Shown piece after piece: positions 11,457-22,700 of a DNA stretch of 64,000 nt. Made by a program: the position numbers and the translations under genes. The notes under the pieces are model-generated. The model had not been told where the DNA came from, made no database searches, and saw nothing but the letters and a program-made list of their open reading frames with translations. Source of the DNA: Margaritispora aquatica (lineage: Eukaryota; Ascomycota; Leotiomycetes; Helotiales; Discinellaceae); NCBI GenBank assembly GCA_007644065.1, contig VJWN01000017.1:186001-250000 (forward strand), in the 5' to 3' direction. The stretch's first letter is position 1; each line of letters opens with the position of its first letter.

Positions 11457-14400
11457 TTAGCACTCATCTCCATCTCCATCCTCGGGATCCATGTAGTACT
11501 CATTGCCATCATCCTCGCCGGCGTAGGCACCGTTGCCACCTGACCAAGCGTTAGTGTTGAGGTCAGCATGACGGCCAGAGTTGTGGTAGACGGGGTAGTT
11601 CTGGTGTTGATGACCACCGTTGTTGAAGCTGCGACCATGACCGTTGTCATTTCCAACTCCGTTGCTCTTGCCAGAGGTTGCCATCTTCTTAGAATAGCTA
11701 TTTCCGCCACCGTTCATGCCAGAAGATTGAGAACCAATGTCAGCAAAACCCTCAGGCTCAGGCTCGTTCTTGATCGTCTCTTCATCATCGTCCTCATCTG
11801 AGTTCTCAGCATAGTTGGTCTTCTTAGCAGCAGCACCACGAGCCTTGGTGACTCTGCCAGATGCAACCTTGTTCAAACCACCCTTCTTGGAGGGAGTTTC
11901 AACGTCCTCGGAATCGAAATCAGTAGCCGCCTGCGTGCCCTTCTTACCCTTAGGAGTGGCGCGGGGCTTTCGAGCACTAGCTGCCTTCTTGGCTGATCCT
12001 CCTCCTCCAGCATTCTCTGCGATAGTATTAGCTAAGTTCCATTGTGGATCCTTCTTCAATCGCTCAAAGTATGTCGAGACAGCCTTACCGCTAGCGCCTT
12101 CTCCATAGGAGGTAGCGATCGCTATAAGAGAATACACGTTAGCCAATGTTCCTTCAAGAGTGAGTGGTTGGGGTCGATAGAGAAGACAGAAGGGAATAGG
12201 GACGATAATCGACAGAATGAAATGCGTGGTGGTCGAAATGTGGAGATGAGTATAGCAGAGTGAGGATGTATGTAGCTGAGAGGCATGAAGAAGTACCCGC
12301 AGCTTTCTTCATGGCTTCCGCATCCTTCTTGATGGGTCGAAAACGATGTTCAAGTGCAGCAGCCGTGGTGTCATCATTGAGCATTCGACAAATAGCTGGA
12401 AGAACAAGTCAATATACAGCCCCGAAAGTCTCGACATAGACGCAGAGCAGTGCTTAATATCAAATAAAAAGAAACCTGTGCATACGACCACCAGCTGCAC
12501 GCATTGCCTTGCCATCCTTGATAATCGATCGGAACCGATGTTGAAGGCTGACGGCTGTGCAGTCCTCAAGATATTTTGCCATTTCTAAGGAGACTTCTTG
12601 TTGATGCCTGCATCTCCAAGAGTGTACTCTCGCCGGAAATGATAAAACAACAATGAAAAACAGAATGAAAACATGTCATGCTATGAGAAGAGTGATGGAG
12701 GCTTTCGGACGTTTTCCACCACCAATGCTAAGCGTCTGAGGATCTCCCCCAGAATCAGCGCAGTCCTTAGCACGCTTCGCATCTGCCTTGATGGCACGGA
12801 ACTGGAATCCAATGCCACCTGGAGTGCTATCGGTACCGAAGTACTTGCTAATTTCTATTTGTGCATGATGTCAGTTTGGAGTGTGGTTTGTGTTGTGATG
12901 TTGAAATCAACAAGAAAAAGTATTAACCCCGTGAAGATTTAGCACTGCTAAAATGGTCAAGGACGTCCTTGGGGTCAAGGCCATTGTCCTTCATTTCAAC
13001 CTGCTTCTTGCCAATGGCTTTGATGCGGTCGTTGAATTGGAACTTGATTCCACCTGCAGTGACATCGCTGCCCATGATCTCCGCGATAGCTACAGAAAGA
13101 AAAAATTAACATGGTGCTCGCTTGACGAATGTTGTGCTTTGCAGTTGTAGGAAATATGAGATCTCCCAACCCTTGCCACTCTTCAAGCTAGGGAGCTCGA
13201 CGTCCTTGCAGTCGAATCCTTGGCTGCGAGCATTCTTGAGCGCCTCGACGTTCTTTCGAATCGTGGTGTCAAATTGCCATCTGACTCCACCAACTGTAGA
13301 GTCGCTGCCGAAGAAAGCTTGGATTTCTAGCAGGAAGTCAATGAAAATGCAAGCCCACAAAAGTAAGACTGTGCTAAGGACGAACGAAATATCAAAGATG
13401 CGTAAAACAGTGTAGAAATTGTAAGTTCTCCAAGAAGGCTCGCTGACTCTTAGCTGGGCCTCCCTTCAAGCTTGGAAGCACAATGTCCTTACAGTCAATG
13501 CCAGCCGCACGCGCAGCATTGATGGCATTGACGTTGCTCTTGACTGAGGTCCAGAATTGGTTCTGAATAGCGCTAAGAGTAGCGTCGCTACCAAAGCATT
13601 CTTGGATTACTGAGAAACGAGTGTCAATAGGTAAACGGCGAGGAGAATGTAAGAGCCGATGAGACGAGAAGAAAAAAATATGATTACTGTCTGACCCTTG
13701 TAGTCAATACAGAGATAGCGAGATTGAAACTTCAAACGCCATTATGCTCAATATAAAGAAAGAAACCATCTAGTCCTAACCATTGCCTTTGCTAGAAGTA
13801 GCGCCATCTTTGCCTTCAGCGAAGATGTCGAGATCCGCTGGATCCTCGCCTCGAGCAACACAGTCTCGCAAGGCTTGGACTTGATGCTTGACCTTGCGAC
13901 CCCATTGAAGCTTGATAGCGTTGATAGATGCGTCTCTCTTGTAGTGCTTAGCAATCTCTGCTGCCATGAAGTTAATACGAGGGTTTGAAAAAGAGTGACC
14001 AAATGAAAACAAGCAGTGTGTATGTAGGTAGAACATCGCAACAAGTTAAGTCCTAACCCGAAGATTTGAAATATGTCCCAAGCGGAACAGTTTGGGCGGG
14101 ATCCTCGCCTCGAGCAACAGCTTCGCGGATCAGTTTCGCAGTTGGTCGGATCCAGAGCGAGAACTGCTTTTGGAGTGCACCGCCCTTGAGACCATCACCG
14201 TAGTGCCTTGCAATGTCTGCACAGATAATTAACGACTGTGCTTTGGTTGAGAATGAGAGTGACACGGCACAATGAAAACGTGAAGAAGCTGTTCTAGAAA
14301 ACGCCCGGGAGAAATTCTGACCCTTGCTTTCTGCACCGTCAATGGACACTGTGACCAAAGGATCTTCACCGCGAGCAAGAGCTTCAATGATGAGATTGCT

Positions 14401-15747
14401 TTTGGGTCTGATTTGACGTGCGAAGTGCATTGATAATGCATTGCCTTTAAGGCCACCTCCGAAGCAGCGTGCGATTTCTGAACCATATCAATACCGGCGC
14501 TGTTTCTTGAGGTGTAAACGAAATGAAAACGTGCAAAGAAAGTCAAAACTTGGAAAAGTGCCGACCATTGCCAGTCGAGCCACGCTGAACTCCATCAACC
14601 ATGACGACGTGCGTAGGATCTTCGCCCGCATCAATGGCTGCCTTCAATGCCTCGACATTGGGGGTGGATAGTGCGGCCAAAATGAAAGCTGAGTGCACCT
14701 CCTTTGAGTTGACATCCATAGTAACGAGCAATCTCTGAGGACATTCGTAAGTGACGAACATGAATTTTCTTGAGAAATCTATCTGAAATAGCAGTACGAT
14801 GTGTTGATATAATGAAAACGTGAAGGTGCTGGTTGTGAGAGTTGCAAAAGCCACGGGCTAACCCTTGCCAGCTTTGCCATCTCTAATATTTTCGACCATG
14901 ACGACTCCCTTTGGATCGCCATTCTGGTCGAGACAAGCGCGGATCGCCTTGGAATTCGGCCTGATGTCTCGTTCGAAATGGTGTTTGAGCGCAGAAATAG
15001 TTGTGTGAGAGCCGAAACATTTGGCAATCTCTGAAGTACCTATCAATACCACACCAAAACAAGTAAAGCATTCTCAGAAGAAATATGCAAAGTGTAATGA
15101 AGACAAAGACAAAAAAGATCTGACCACCACTGTAACCGCCCTTGAGGGGAGCTGCACCATCGGGACCGCCAATGTCGAGCGTGATGGGATCAATGCCCTT
15201 CTTCACTGCATCATTGACGAGCTGGGCATCAGTCCTAATACGGCGAAAGCGGTTCTCCATAGAAGACTTGGTGGCATCGCCACCGAAGCGTGCGGCGATT
15301 GCTGCAAAAATAACATCAACAAAATATCAAACAGTAAGGAACAGTAAGTTATGCGGGTAGAGAGATACACAGGGCCCGCAGCAAGCCTGAATACCTTTGA
15401 CGCTTCGTCTACTAAGGTTATTCTCATCCAACTCGACTGTGAGAGGATCGATACCAGCAGCAACCGCATCCTTGAGAATCTGAGCTTTCTTGTCGATTTC
15501 CATCAAGCGGTACCTGGTGGCATGGTAATTGAGGCCACAAAAGCGCCCAATCTCTGTGAGGGAATAGGTTGTTATCAAAAACAGAAATGAGGGTGAAAGG
15601 AGCAAGACAAAGCAGTGCAATAAAATCAAAGGTGACGAAGGAATTTTTTGGTCACATACCGGCGTAGCTAAGCTTAAGCTCTGGGTGAGCTGCGACGATA
15701 GCGGCGAGAAGGCGGACCGAGGACTCATAGCTCTTCCAGTTAGGCAT
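11457..15747 (-). CDS. Tandem helix-turn-helix-like module protein, one module per exon (frameshifted as given)
   Basis: Fifteen exons: 15747-15660, 15553-15395, 15301-15131, 15030-14863, 14734-14566, 14477-14322, 14216-14058, 13957-13781, 13609-13448, 13326-13171, 13089-12928, 12854-12711, 12584-12492, 12395-12297, 12121-11457. All junctions are phase 1. Total coding length is 2728 nt, one more than 909 codons, because exon 5 is 169 nt (see findings). Ignoring that base, the product is 908 aa. Exons 1+2 encode an opening module (LLAAIVAAHPELKLSYA, then EIGRFCG). Exons 3-15 each begin with a module of pattern [EA]IA-x2-[FY][FY]G, then a second helix with an aromatic (AIxxQF/HFxR), then IRxxAKxIxxAxxxGxDP. 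This suggests a three-helix, Myb/SANT- or homeodomain-like fold, so nucleic-acid binding is an inference. The C-terminal ~200 aa are disordered: a basic stretch with RKPRATPKGKK (AT-hook-like), acidic patches, then Gly/Asn/His-rich sequence. No enzyme motif is seen and I do not recognise a named family for the whole protein. Confidence 0.85.
14660..14664 (-). other. G5/C5 run carrying a one-base frame disruption in exon 5 of the module-array gene
   Basis: On the coding strand, exon 5 (14734-14566) starts in the expected frame as EIARYYG...HFGRTIHP and then runs into TGA. The second half, NVEALKAAIDAGEDP to the donor, is open only in another frame. The switch maps to the C5 run. Removing one base would make the exon a multiple of 3 like exons 2-4 and 6-14. 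It may be a sequencing error, an allelic lesion or a real loss of frame. Confidence 0.8.
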
Positions 15748-15768
15748 CCTGGCGACTGTCGAAGTTGA

Positions 15769-16184
15769 CTGTGAGAAGAGACACGTTAGTAAACGAGTTC
15801 CGAGGAGGACCTTTAAATGTGGGATGTTCGAAAGCGAGCAAGTGGAGGGTGACGAGTGTGGAGTGTGACAGGATTAAAGGTGATTGTGAACCGTCTGCAG
15901 TGAGGTAAACTTGAGTTTGAATCTACGAAAATCTAAACACAGCTGTAGATTGATATAGGCAGATAATCCGAGGTCATCTTGAAGAGATGAAAGGGAAGAA
16001 AGGTTGTGAGAGTGTGATGAAGCAGTGATGTGATGCTGTGATGTTGCTGTGATGTTGTGTTGAAGTGTTGGAGGAAGAGTTGGGTGTTCTGCTCTAAAGC
16101 AGACCTTGGTAAAGGCAGGAGGTACGACTTTGGCAAGCTGAAACAGCCAAGGCGAAGCAGAATTGAAGAAGTAGAAGAACTCAC
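15769..16184 (-). other. Predicted 5' UTR intron of the module-array gene
   Basis: On the minus strand a GTGAGT donor at 16184 and a TCTCACAG acceptor ending at 15769 flank 416 bp of T-rich sequence. The acceptor lies 21 bp upstream of the start codon at 15747. A 5' UTR intron is common for fungal nuclear protein genes. There is no transcript evidence here, so this is inferred from splice signals only. Confidence 0.4.
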
Positions 16185-17946
16185 TTTGGGTTAAGAGAAT
16201 GTTGATTGGTGTTGGTAGACTTGAGGTTGATTGAAGGTTGGTATGCGATGTGGCCGCGAGACGATCTGCAGAATGAGGAAGTCAGTTGATGGAATTGAAA
16301 GCGCTGCAGTTGAAGATTGAAAGATTAACTCGAGGAAGAAGAAAGAAGATGAACAAAGAGGAAGATACATACTGTTTGTGTAATGTAGAGTTGTGTGTTG
16401 ATCGGAGTTGTGTTGATTGGAAGTGGATGTTGGTTGAGTTGTGGAGTTGGAGTTGTAGTTTTGGAGGTGTTGTTGAGTAGAAGTTGGAACTCGACTCGAA
16501 GGAGGAGGACCACGACTTTTAAGAAATTCGAGTGTGAATTGAATCGAGCTAGCGAGGGTACGAGGAAGGCGCCAGAAGGTAGGTTCGAGTGATTTTCCAA
16601 ATCTATTGGAGCGACTTAAAGATACTTTGTGATAAATTCTTAGATGGCGTGAATGAACTTGGTATCTTATAAAGATACCCTACGCGACACAACCTCTAAC
16701 ATTTTTAATTCCACTGCTTTTGGCTCCGCAAAAATTCCTATACAATTCTAAAGATCTGGAAATTTCTAAGCTACTTTAATTGGACGTTTTATCTACTGTG
16801 GTTGTTATTCTATCGTCAAGTTCTTTTATGGAGGGGTAGGATGGTATTCACCGATTTTCACCATTCTAGTATATCGTGGATAAGCGAGCTCGCCAAGCTT
16901 TAGCTGCAGCACCCTAGCCACCTCTTCAATACCCTCACCGGCTTCTGACCAGATTATGCAATGCACGGCGCACTTTATAATTATTGTTTGCTTTCTCCAT
17001 ATGCACGAGAAAGACAAAAACTGTCTCTACCAAGTCCAAAGCCAAATTTCATATTAGCGTGTTGTGTGGTTGTACAAGTATTTACTCGGTATTCGTTTCA
17101 TGGATTTAGATATGCTTTGAAGTTCGAGGCAACCTGTAAACTCATTGCATTCCTGCTGATCCAGTATCGAATCAAGCTTCTACTATTCCACACATATGAC
17201 GTCGACCGATTGAATACACATACAATGTTCATACGAAAAAATCTCGCGTAAAATGTCGAAATGAGTAAGGAGGTCTGCCTGAGGAGACCCGAGGAGAAGC
17301 GAGCAAGGAGATAAAGGGGTGATTTACAGAGATGGGGTGACTACCCTGACTAGATGTTGGATGAATTTCCCCAAGTGGTGAAGTGGGTGACATTAGACGA
17401 ATATTAACCTCAGTGGGCGAAGCGAGCAGGAGGCTAGAAGGGATGAGACGAAACGGAAGAAGTGGTATGGAGACAAAGATATAGACTGTACAGATCTGCT
17501 CCAAAGTATGACCCTGTCTAAAGAATGAATTTTGGCGAGGATAATGAGTTCGCAAAGAGACAAATCCAACCAAGTGCTTTTTACCAAAAACAAAAACGTG
17601 CAGTACATAGAAGAGTCTTGCAAAGAGAGAACTCTAGCGGAGAGAGAATCCTAGTCAAAAGTTAAATCTTTCAGAAGGAAGGTTATCTCATCGCCCTAAA
17701 CTATATCTCAGAATCAGCCAACGAGAATGTTGCAGATAGCAAGTGTGTCAATTGATCAGTGCAGTTACATGGTTGAGGTTTGAGCTCTTTATGGTGGCTG
17801 AAAAATAGCCTTGTTTCCCCAAGGGAAGCAAACATTTCTTCTTAGAAGAAACTCCAAATCTCTAGGAAATCCGCAGAAAGAAAAACTCTTTGCATATGCA
17901 GGACATCAGGTGCGGAAGAGTATTTTGGTTCTATTCATCTTCAGAT
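16185..17946. other. Promoter region of the module-array gene and 3' flank of the PQ-loop gene
   Basis: The first few hundred bases are purine-rich on the plus strand (GAAGAAG, GTTGGAG tracts), which fits a pyrimidine-rich leader for the minus-strand gene. Beyond 16600 the sequence is AT-rich and ordinary. Open frames here are short and mutually overlapping. No RNA gene or repeat was recognised. Confidence 0.4.
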
Positions 17947-18883
17947 CTATCCTAAACGTGCTTCCTTCTCATTCATCGGCGTCCTTGGTCCACCGCTTCG
18001 ATGGCCCATTGCATGATGGTCCTTAAAATCCCTCCCGGAAGCTCCGTCTCCATACACATAGTATTGAACTCCGAGAATCAAGTCACAGCACATCTGGAAG
18101 ATACCGCAGACCTTGAAAGTCCATGGAATTTCACTGGTCGCCGAGAAAAACCAGAACATCTTCATGATGTCTCCTGCAATCCAGCTAATGATCACCGAAA
18201 CCCGGAAACCCTTGCACGACTTGTTTCGATGGTTTGCCAGAACCTGCGGTATGGGCAGGGTAGCCTCAATTGACAAACCTAATATCCCAATGGATGCAGA
18301 ATATAGGGCGTATAACGAGGGGACTGGGGAGAGGAAGAGCTCCAAAATGGTGAGCCCAATGAATAGGTAGAGGAGGAATTGCCAGTATCTGCGTGCACTT
18401 TAGTTAGCGACAACTGGCAGATGACACCCATGGCAAGAATAGGCTCACGGCTTGGGAGACCGCCATTGCCAAAAGTTGTATGGTCGAACGATCCCAAAAT
18501 CCCCATCTCTTGCCCCCGAGAATGGCATTGCTCCCTCTCCTCCCTTCGTTGATGGCGCAGGCCGGTGATCTAGAGCGACCTTCAACAACACCAATTGGAT
18601 CGTAATCATAATGAACGACTGTATGAGCAGCGACATGTCGAATTTGGCCCCCGGATAATAGAACACTCTGCCAACCTGTCAACTTCAAGATCCGCCAATT
18701 CCGGCTTGTGCAACTCTACCTCAGCATCGATGCCACCAGCATGATCAATGGTATGTCTAACGAAAATCCAGCGCTGGACTTCGTCCGATGTATCGAGTAC
18801 GTCTGGTCCGCATAGGAAGTAATGGGCGAGATGATGATGAAGATTGGGGCAATAACGCCCGTCACAAAAGATGCGATTCCCAT
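17947..18883 (-). CDS. PQ-loop repeat membrane protein (PQLC1/SLC66A2 - Any1 type)
   Basis: This is a seven-helix membrane protein of the PQ-loop family. The closest resemblance is to human PQLC1 and yeast Any1, endosome/Golgi proteins linked to lipid scrambling. Exons are 18883-18720, 18667-18449 and 18388-17947, giving 274 aa. The second acceptor was chosen as GGCAG at 18668 because it restores MLRVFYYPGAKFD, a family hallmark. The first repeat reads SIHRTKSSAGFSLDIPLIML. The second has IPQVLANHRNKSCKGFRV with the PQ pair intact. In the first repeat the PQ position reads DQ (SYADQTYSI), so that proline is missing. The C-terminal tail is charged and disordered. It is transcribed divergently from the ADE6-type gene, with 830 bp between starts. 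Family assignment is solid; the exact cellular role is inferred. Confidence 0.88.
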
Positions 18884-19713
18884 GTTGAAAAAAGAGCGCT
18901 GCGCGTAACAACAGTGAGGAGGTAGAGGGTGAAGTTGAATTTATTCCTATGCTTCCATCTGCGAAATCAATTGTACCTTATATACAAGAGAAAACCAGAA
19001 CAGAAAGGGGTGAAGAATCAGACGAAGCTCGGATTCGAGAGTTTCGCAGCTGGTAACTTTCCGACCCAGCAAGCAAGGAACACGACAACGGAGTCGCGGC
19101 GCGATTGGTGCTGGGGTTTGCGGTCCTTGCTGGAGTGCCACCTTTTTAGAATTGCGATGGACATTGGAATCACGTGATATCAAGAGAAGTCCCGGATGAG
19201 AGAGTTGAGATCTAATGTCTTAAACTGTGAGATATACCTGACTTTATCCAATCTTTATTACGCCACATATTCACTTTTTTTTTATCTTGAGCAGTATTCA
19301 AGTATCACCATATCTTCAAAGGCGTATCTTACCTTAGAGATTCATTCCACCTATGGTATAAAAATACATAAACCACTTTTTAATTCTACCTAATTTGTAT
19401 TAAATATTCCATTTGCATAAAATCATTTTAAGCCGCAATATATAAGGTAAGGTAATATTCTTCTGACTAATACCTGACTAGGATTCTTCCTTAGTACCCG
19501 CAAGGCAAGTACGAGTGAAGTACCTGCACCTTGCACCTGATTCATAACCCCTCCATCCCAGGTCCCCACAATTCTGCATCTCGTGCATCTCGCATATTTC
19601 AATGTTCACTTTTTTTCTACCCCGCCAAAATTTATATCTCCTCCGCCACCACAACCCCTCCTCAAACTCCATCACCACGAATTGTTTCCCAGTTCGTCTT
19701 AAAGGCTTCAGCC
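18884..19713. promoter_or_regulatory. Shared divergent promoter region (PQ-loop gene / FGAM synthase)
   Basis: This 830 bp lies between two divergent start codons. The centre (about 19200-19460) is AT-rich. The side next to FGAM synthase is C/T-rich with a GCCATGG start context at 19714. An in-frame upstream ATG at 19531 exists, but the extension it would add is low-complexity and unlike the family, so it was not used. No known purine-gene regulatory element was identified by eye. Confidence 0.4.
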
Positions 19714-22700
19714 ATGGAGTACACCACTTCATTCGGTGAGTCGTGCTTCACTCCGGCTGAAGCTCAGAAGATTATCGACAAGATCAATGCGACCACTGCT
19801 GTTGAAGTGGTTGGCGTTAGTGGTGTATGGCTTCATTATGCCCATTTAAATAATGGCCAAGCTGGTGTCAAACTTGCTCAGCTGCTTCCTCCTGCGGCGC
19901 TGGACCTCCAAGCTCTGGAAGTCTCTACAAATACTGATTCGACATGCTCCCAGAAATACTACATTACGCCAAGAAATGTGTCTCCTTGGAGCTCAAAAGC
20001 CACCAGCATTGCCCAGGTCTGTGGTGTGAAGGATGTTGTCCGTGTCGAAAGAGGCCGAGTTGTCGCAATCACTTTCAAGGGCCAAATTTCGAAGGAGGAC
20101 ATTCCGTTCAAAGATGTTCTTTATGATCGGATGACCGAGAGCATTAGCACTGTGGAGCCAAATCTCGAGGAAATGTTTTCTGTAGGTCAACCGCAACCTT
20201 TGGAGGTTATTGACTTCTCGGCCGCTGGATCTGAGCCACTTGAAGTTTTGAAGGCATACAACAAAAAGCAAGGACTTGCCCTAGATCCACTAGAAATGGA
20301 TTACCTCGTGGAAGCTTATAAGCAGCTTGGAAGATCTCCTTACGATATTGAATTGTTCATGTTTGCACAGGTAAATTCAGAGCATTGTCGCCACAAGCAG
20401 TTCAACGCCAATTGGACCATTGATGGTGTTAAAATGCCAAGAAGTTTGTTTGATATGATTCGAAACACCCACAGTTTGAATCCCGACTACACTATCTCGG
20501 CATATAGCGACAACGCTGCTGTTTTAGAAGGACCAATTGCAAATCACTGGGCTCCAGAGTACTCTACTGGAAGCTGGAAACAAACCAAAGAGCAAGTGCA
20601 TTTCCTCATCAAAGTCGAAACTCATAACCATCCAACCGCAATCTCTCCATTTCCAGGAGCTGCAACTGGATCAGGTGGTGAAATCAGAGACGAAGGTGCA
20701 GTAGGAAGAGGATCTACTCCTAAGGCTGGACTTTGTGGATTTTGGGTATCAGATCTAGCAATTCCAGATTTTGCTCAACCTTGGGAGATCAACTATGGAA
20801 AACCAGCCCATTATGCTAGTCCTCTGGACATTATGTTGGAAGCTCCCATCGGAAGTGCTAGATTCAACAACGAGTTTGGTCGAGCTTGCTTGGCTGGAGT
20901 TTTTCGCACACTTCTTGTCGATATGGATGTGGGCAAAGATGGACGTGATGTACGAGGCTATCACAAGCCTATCATGATTGCAGGTGGAGTGGGAACAGTC
21001 CGACCTCAGCACGCTCTCAAAGAAGATGGAAGACATGTTCGAGAGGGTGCACATGTTATTGTGCTTGGTGGACCAGCAATGCTTATCGGTCTAGGTGGTG
21101 GAGCTGCGTCAAGTAGTGCTTCCGGTGAAAGCTCCGTAGAACTCGACTTCAACAGTGTTCAAAGAGGAAACCCAGAAATGGAACGCCGAGCTCAGATGGT
21201 TATCAGTGCTTGCGTTGCCTTGGGAGATCAAAACCCTATCGCTTTCATTCACGATGTTGGTGCTGGAGGTTTGTCAAATGCTCTGCCTGAGTTGGTGAAG
21301 GATGCTGGATTCGGTGGAAATTTCGAACTTAGACAAGTCGAGAACGCCGATACCAGCATGAGCCCTCTTCAAATATGGTGTTGTGAAGCACAAGAACGAT
21401 ATGTTTTGCTTGTTAACCAAGACAGCCTGAAAAAATTCATCAGTATCGCCAGTAAGTTCTCCTGCTTCTAGATGATGACAATTTCTAATTTTGTACAGAT
21501 CGGGAACGATGTGGATTCTCAGATGTTGGTACAGCTGTAGCAAAAGAACAAGGTGGTGCTCCACGGCTTGTTTTGACGGATCGAGACTCAACCGAGTATC
21601 CCAGACCAATCGACCTACCAATGTCAACACTCTTTCCGAAGGGCAAAAAGCTCGACCGTGTTGTGCAATCAAGGAAGCCAATTCTTAAGCCTTTTGATGC
21701 CTACAAGTGTTTAGTGGAGAGCTATCCTCAAATTCCAGAGCATGACCTGTTGAGGAAAGCAATTCAGAGAGTTTTCAAGGTTCCCGCAGTTGGTTCCAAG
21801 TCTTTCCTGATCACAATTGGTGATAGAACTGTTGGAGGGATGACTGTTAGAGATCAAATGGTTGGTCCTTGGCAAACACCAGTCGCGGATGTGGCCGTAG
21901 TCTTGACCTCTCTGAATATTGGAGACAAGCTCAAGACTGGTGAGGCTATGAGTATGGGAGAGAAGCCTACTCTAGCTCTCATTTCTCCTGCAGCATCAGC
22001 AAGAATGGCTGTGGGAGAAAGTCTGATGAATTTAGCTGCAGCCTGGATCCGTGGACCGAAGATGCGTAGAGGTGAGGGCGATAAGCTTGGTGGAATGGGT
22101 CGCATTGGAATATCAGCAAACTGGATGGCAGCAGTCAATCATCCCGGTGAAGGTGCTGCTCTTTATGAGGCTGTTCAATCAATCGGTATGGAGTTGTGTC
22201 CCGCACTTGGCATCAGTATTCCTGTCGGCAAAGATTCGACCTCAATGAAGGCTGCATGGGAGGAGAAGGGAGTGAAGAAGAGCGTGACTGCTCCAATGAC
22301 AGTCGTCATATCAGCATTTGCCCCTGTTGAAGATGTCCGAAGCACATGGACACCTGCACTTCGAAGATTCGAAGATGTTGGAGAAACCATCTTGATGTAT
22401 GTGGACCTTGCGATAGGCCACAAGGCACTGGGTGGATCATGTCTTGCACAGTCATTTGGCCAGCTCGGCAACGAAGCTCCTGATGTTCGAGATCCAGATG
22501 TTATCATCGATTTCTTCGACGCCGTGGGACAGCTTCACAAATCCGGAATTGTTCTCGCTTACCACGATATCTCGGATGGTGGACTGGTTACCACGGTTGC
22601 CGAAATGATGTTTGCTGGAAGATGTGGTGCCGAAATCATGATCGACGGTGTTTCCAAGAGTTCATCACTTCCTGACGTTTTGGATGCATTATTCAGTGAA

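Noticed and set aside
19531..19713. Upstream in-frame ATG extending FGAM synthase by 61 residues
   Set aside because: The extension is low-complexity leader-like sequence, while the ATG at 19714 has a strong context and begins the family sequence.
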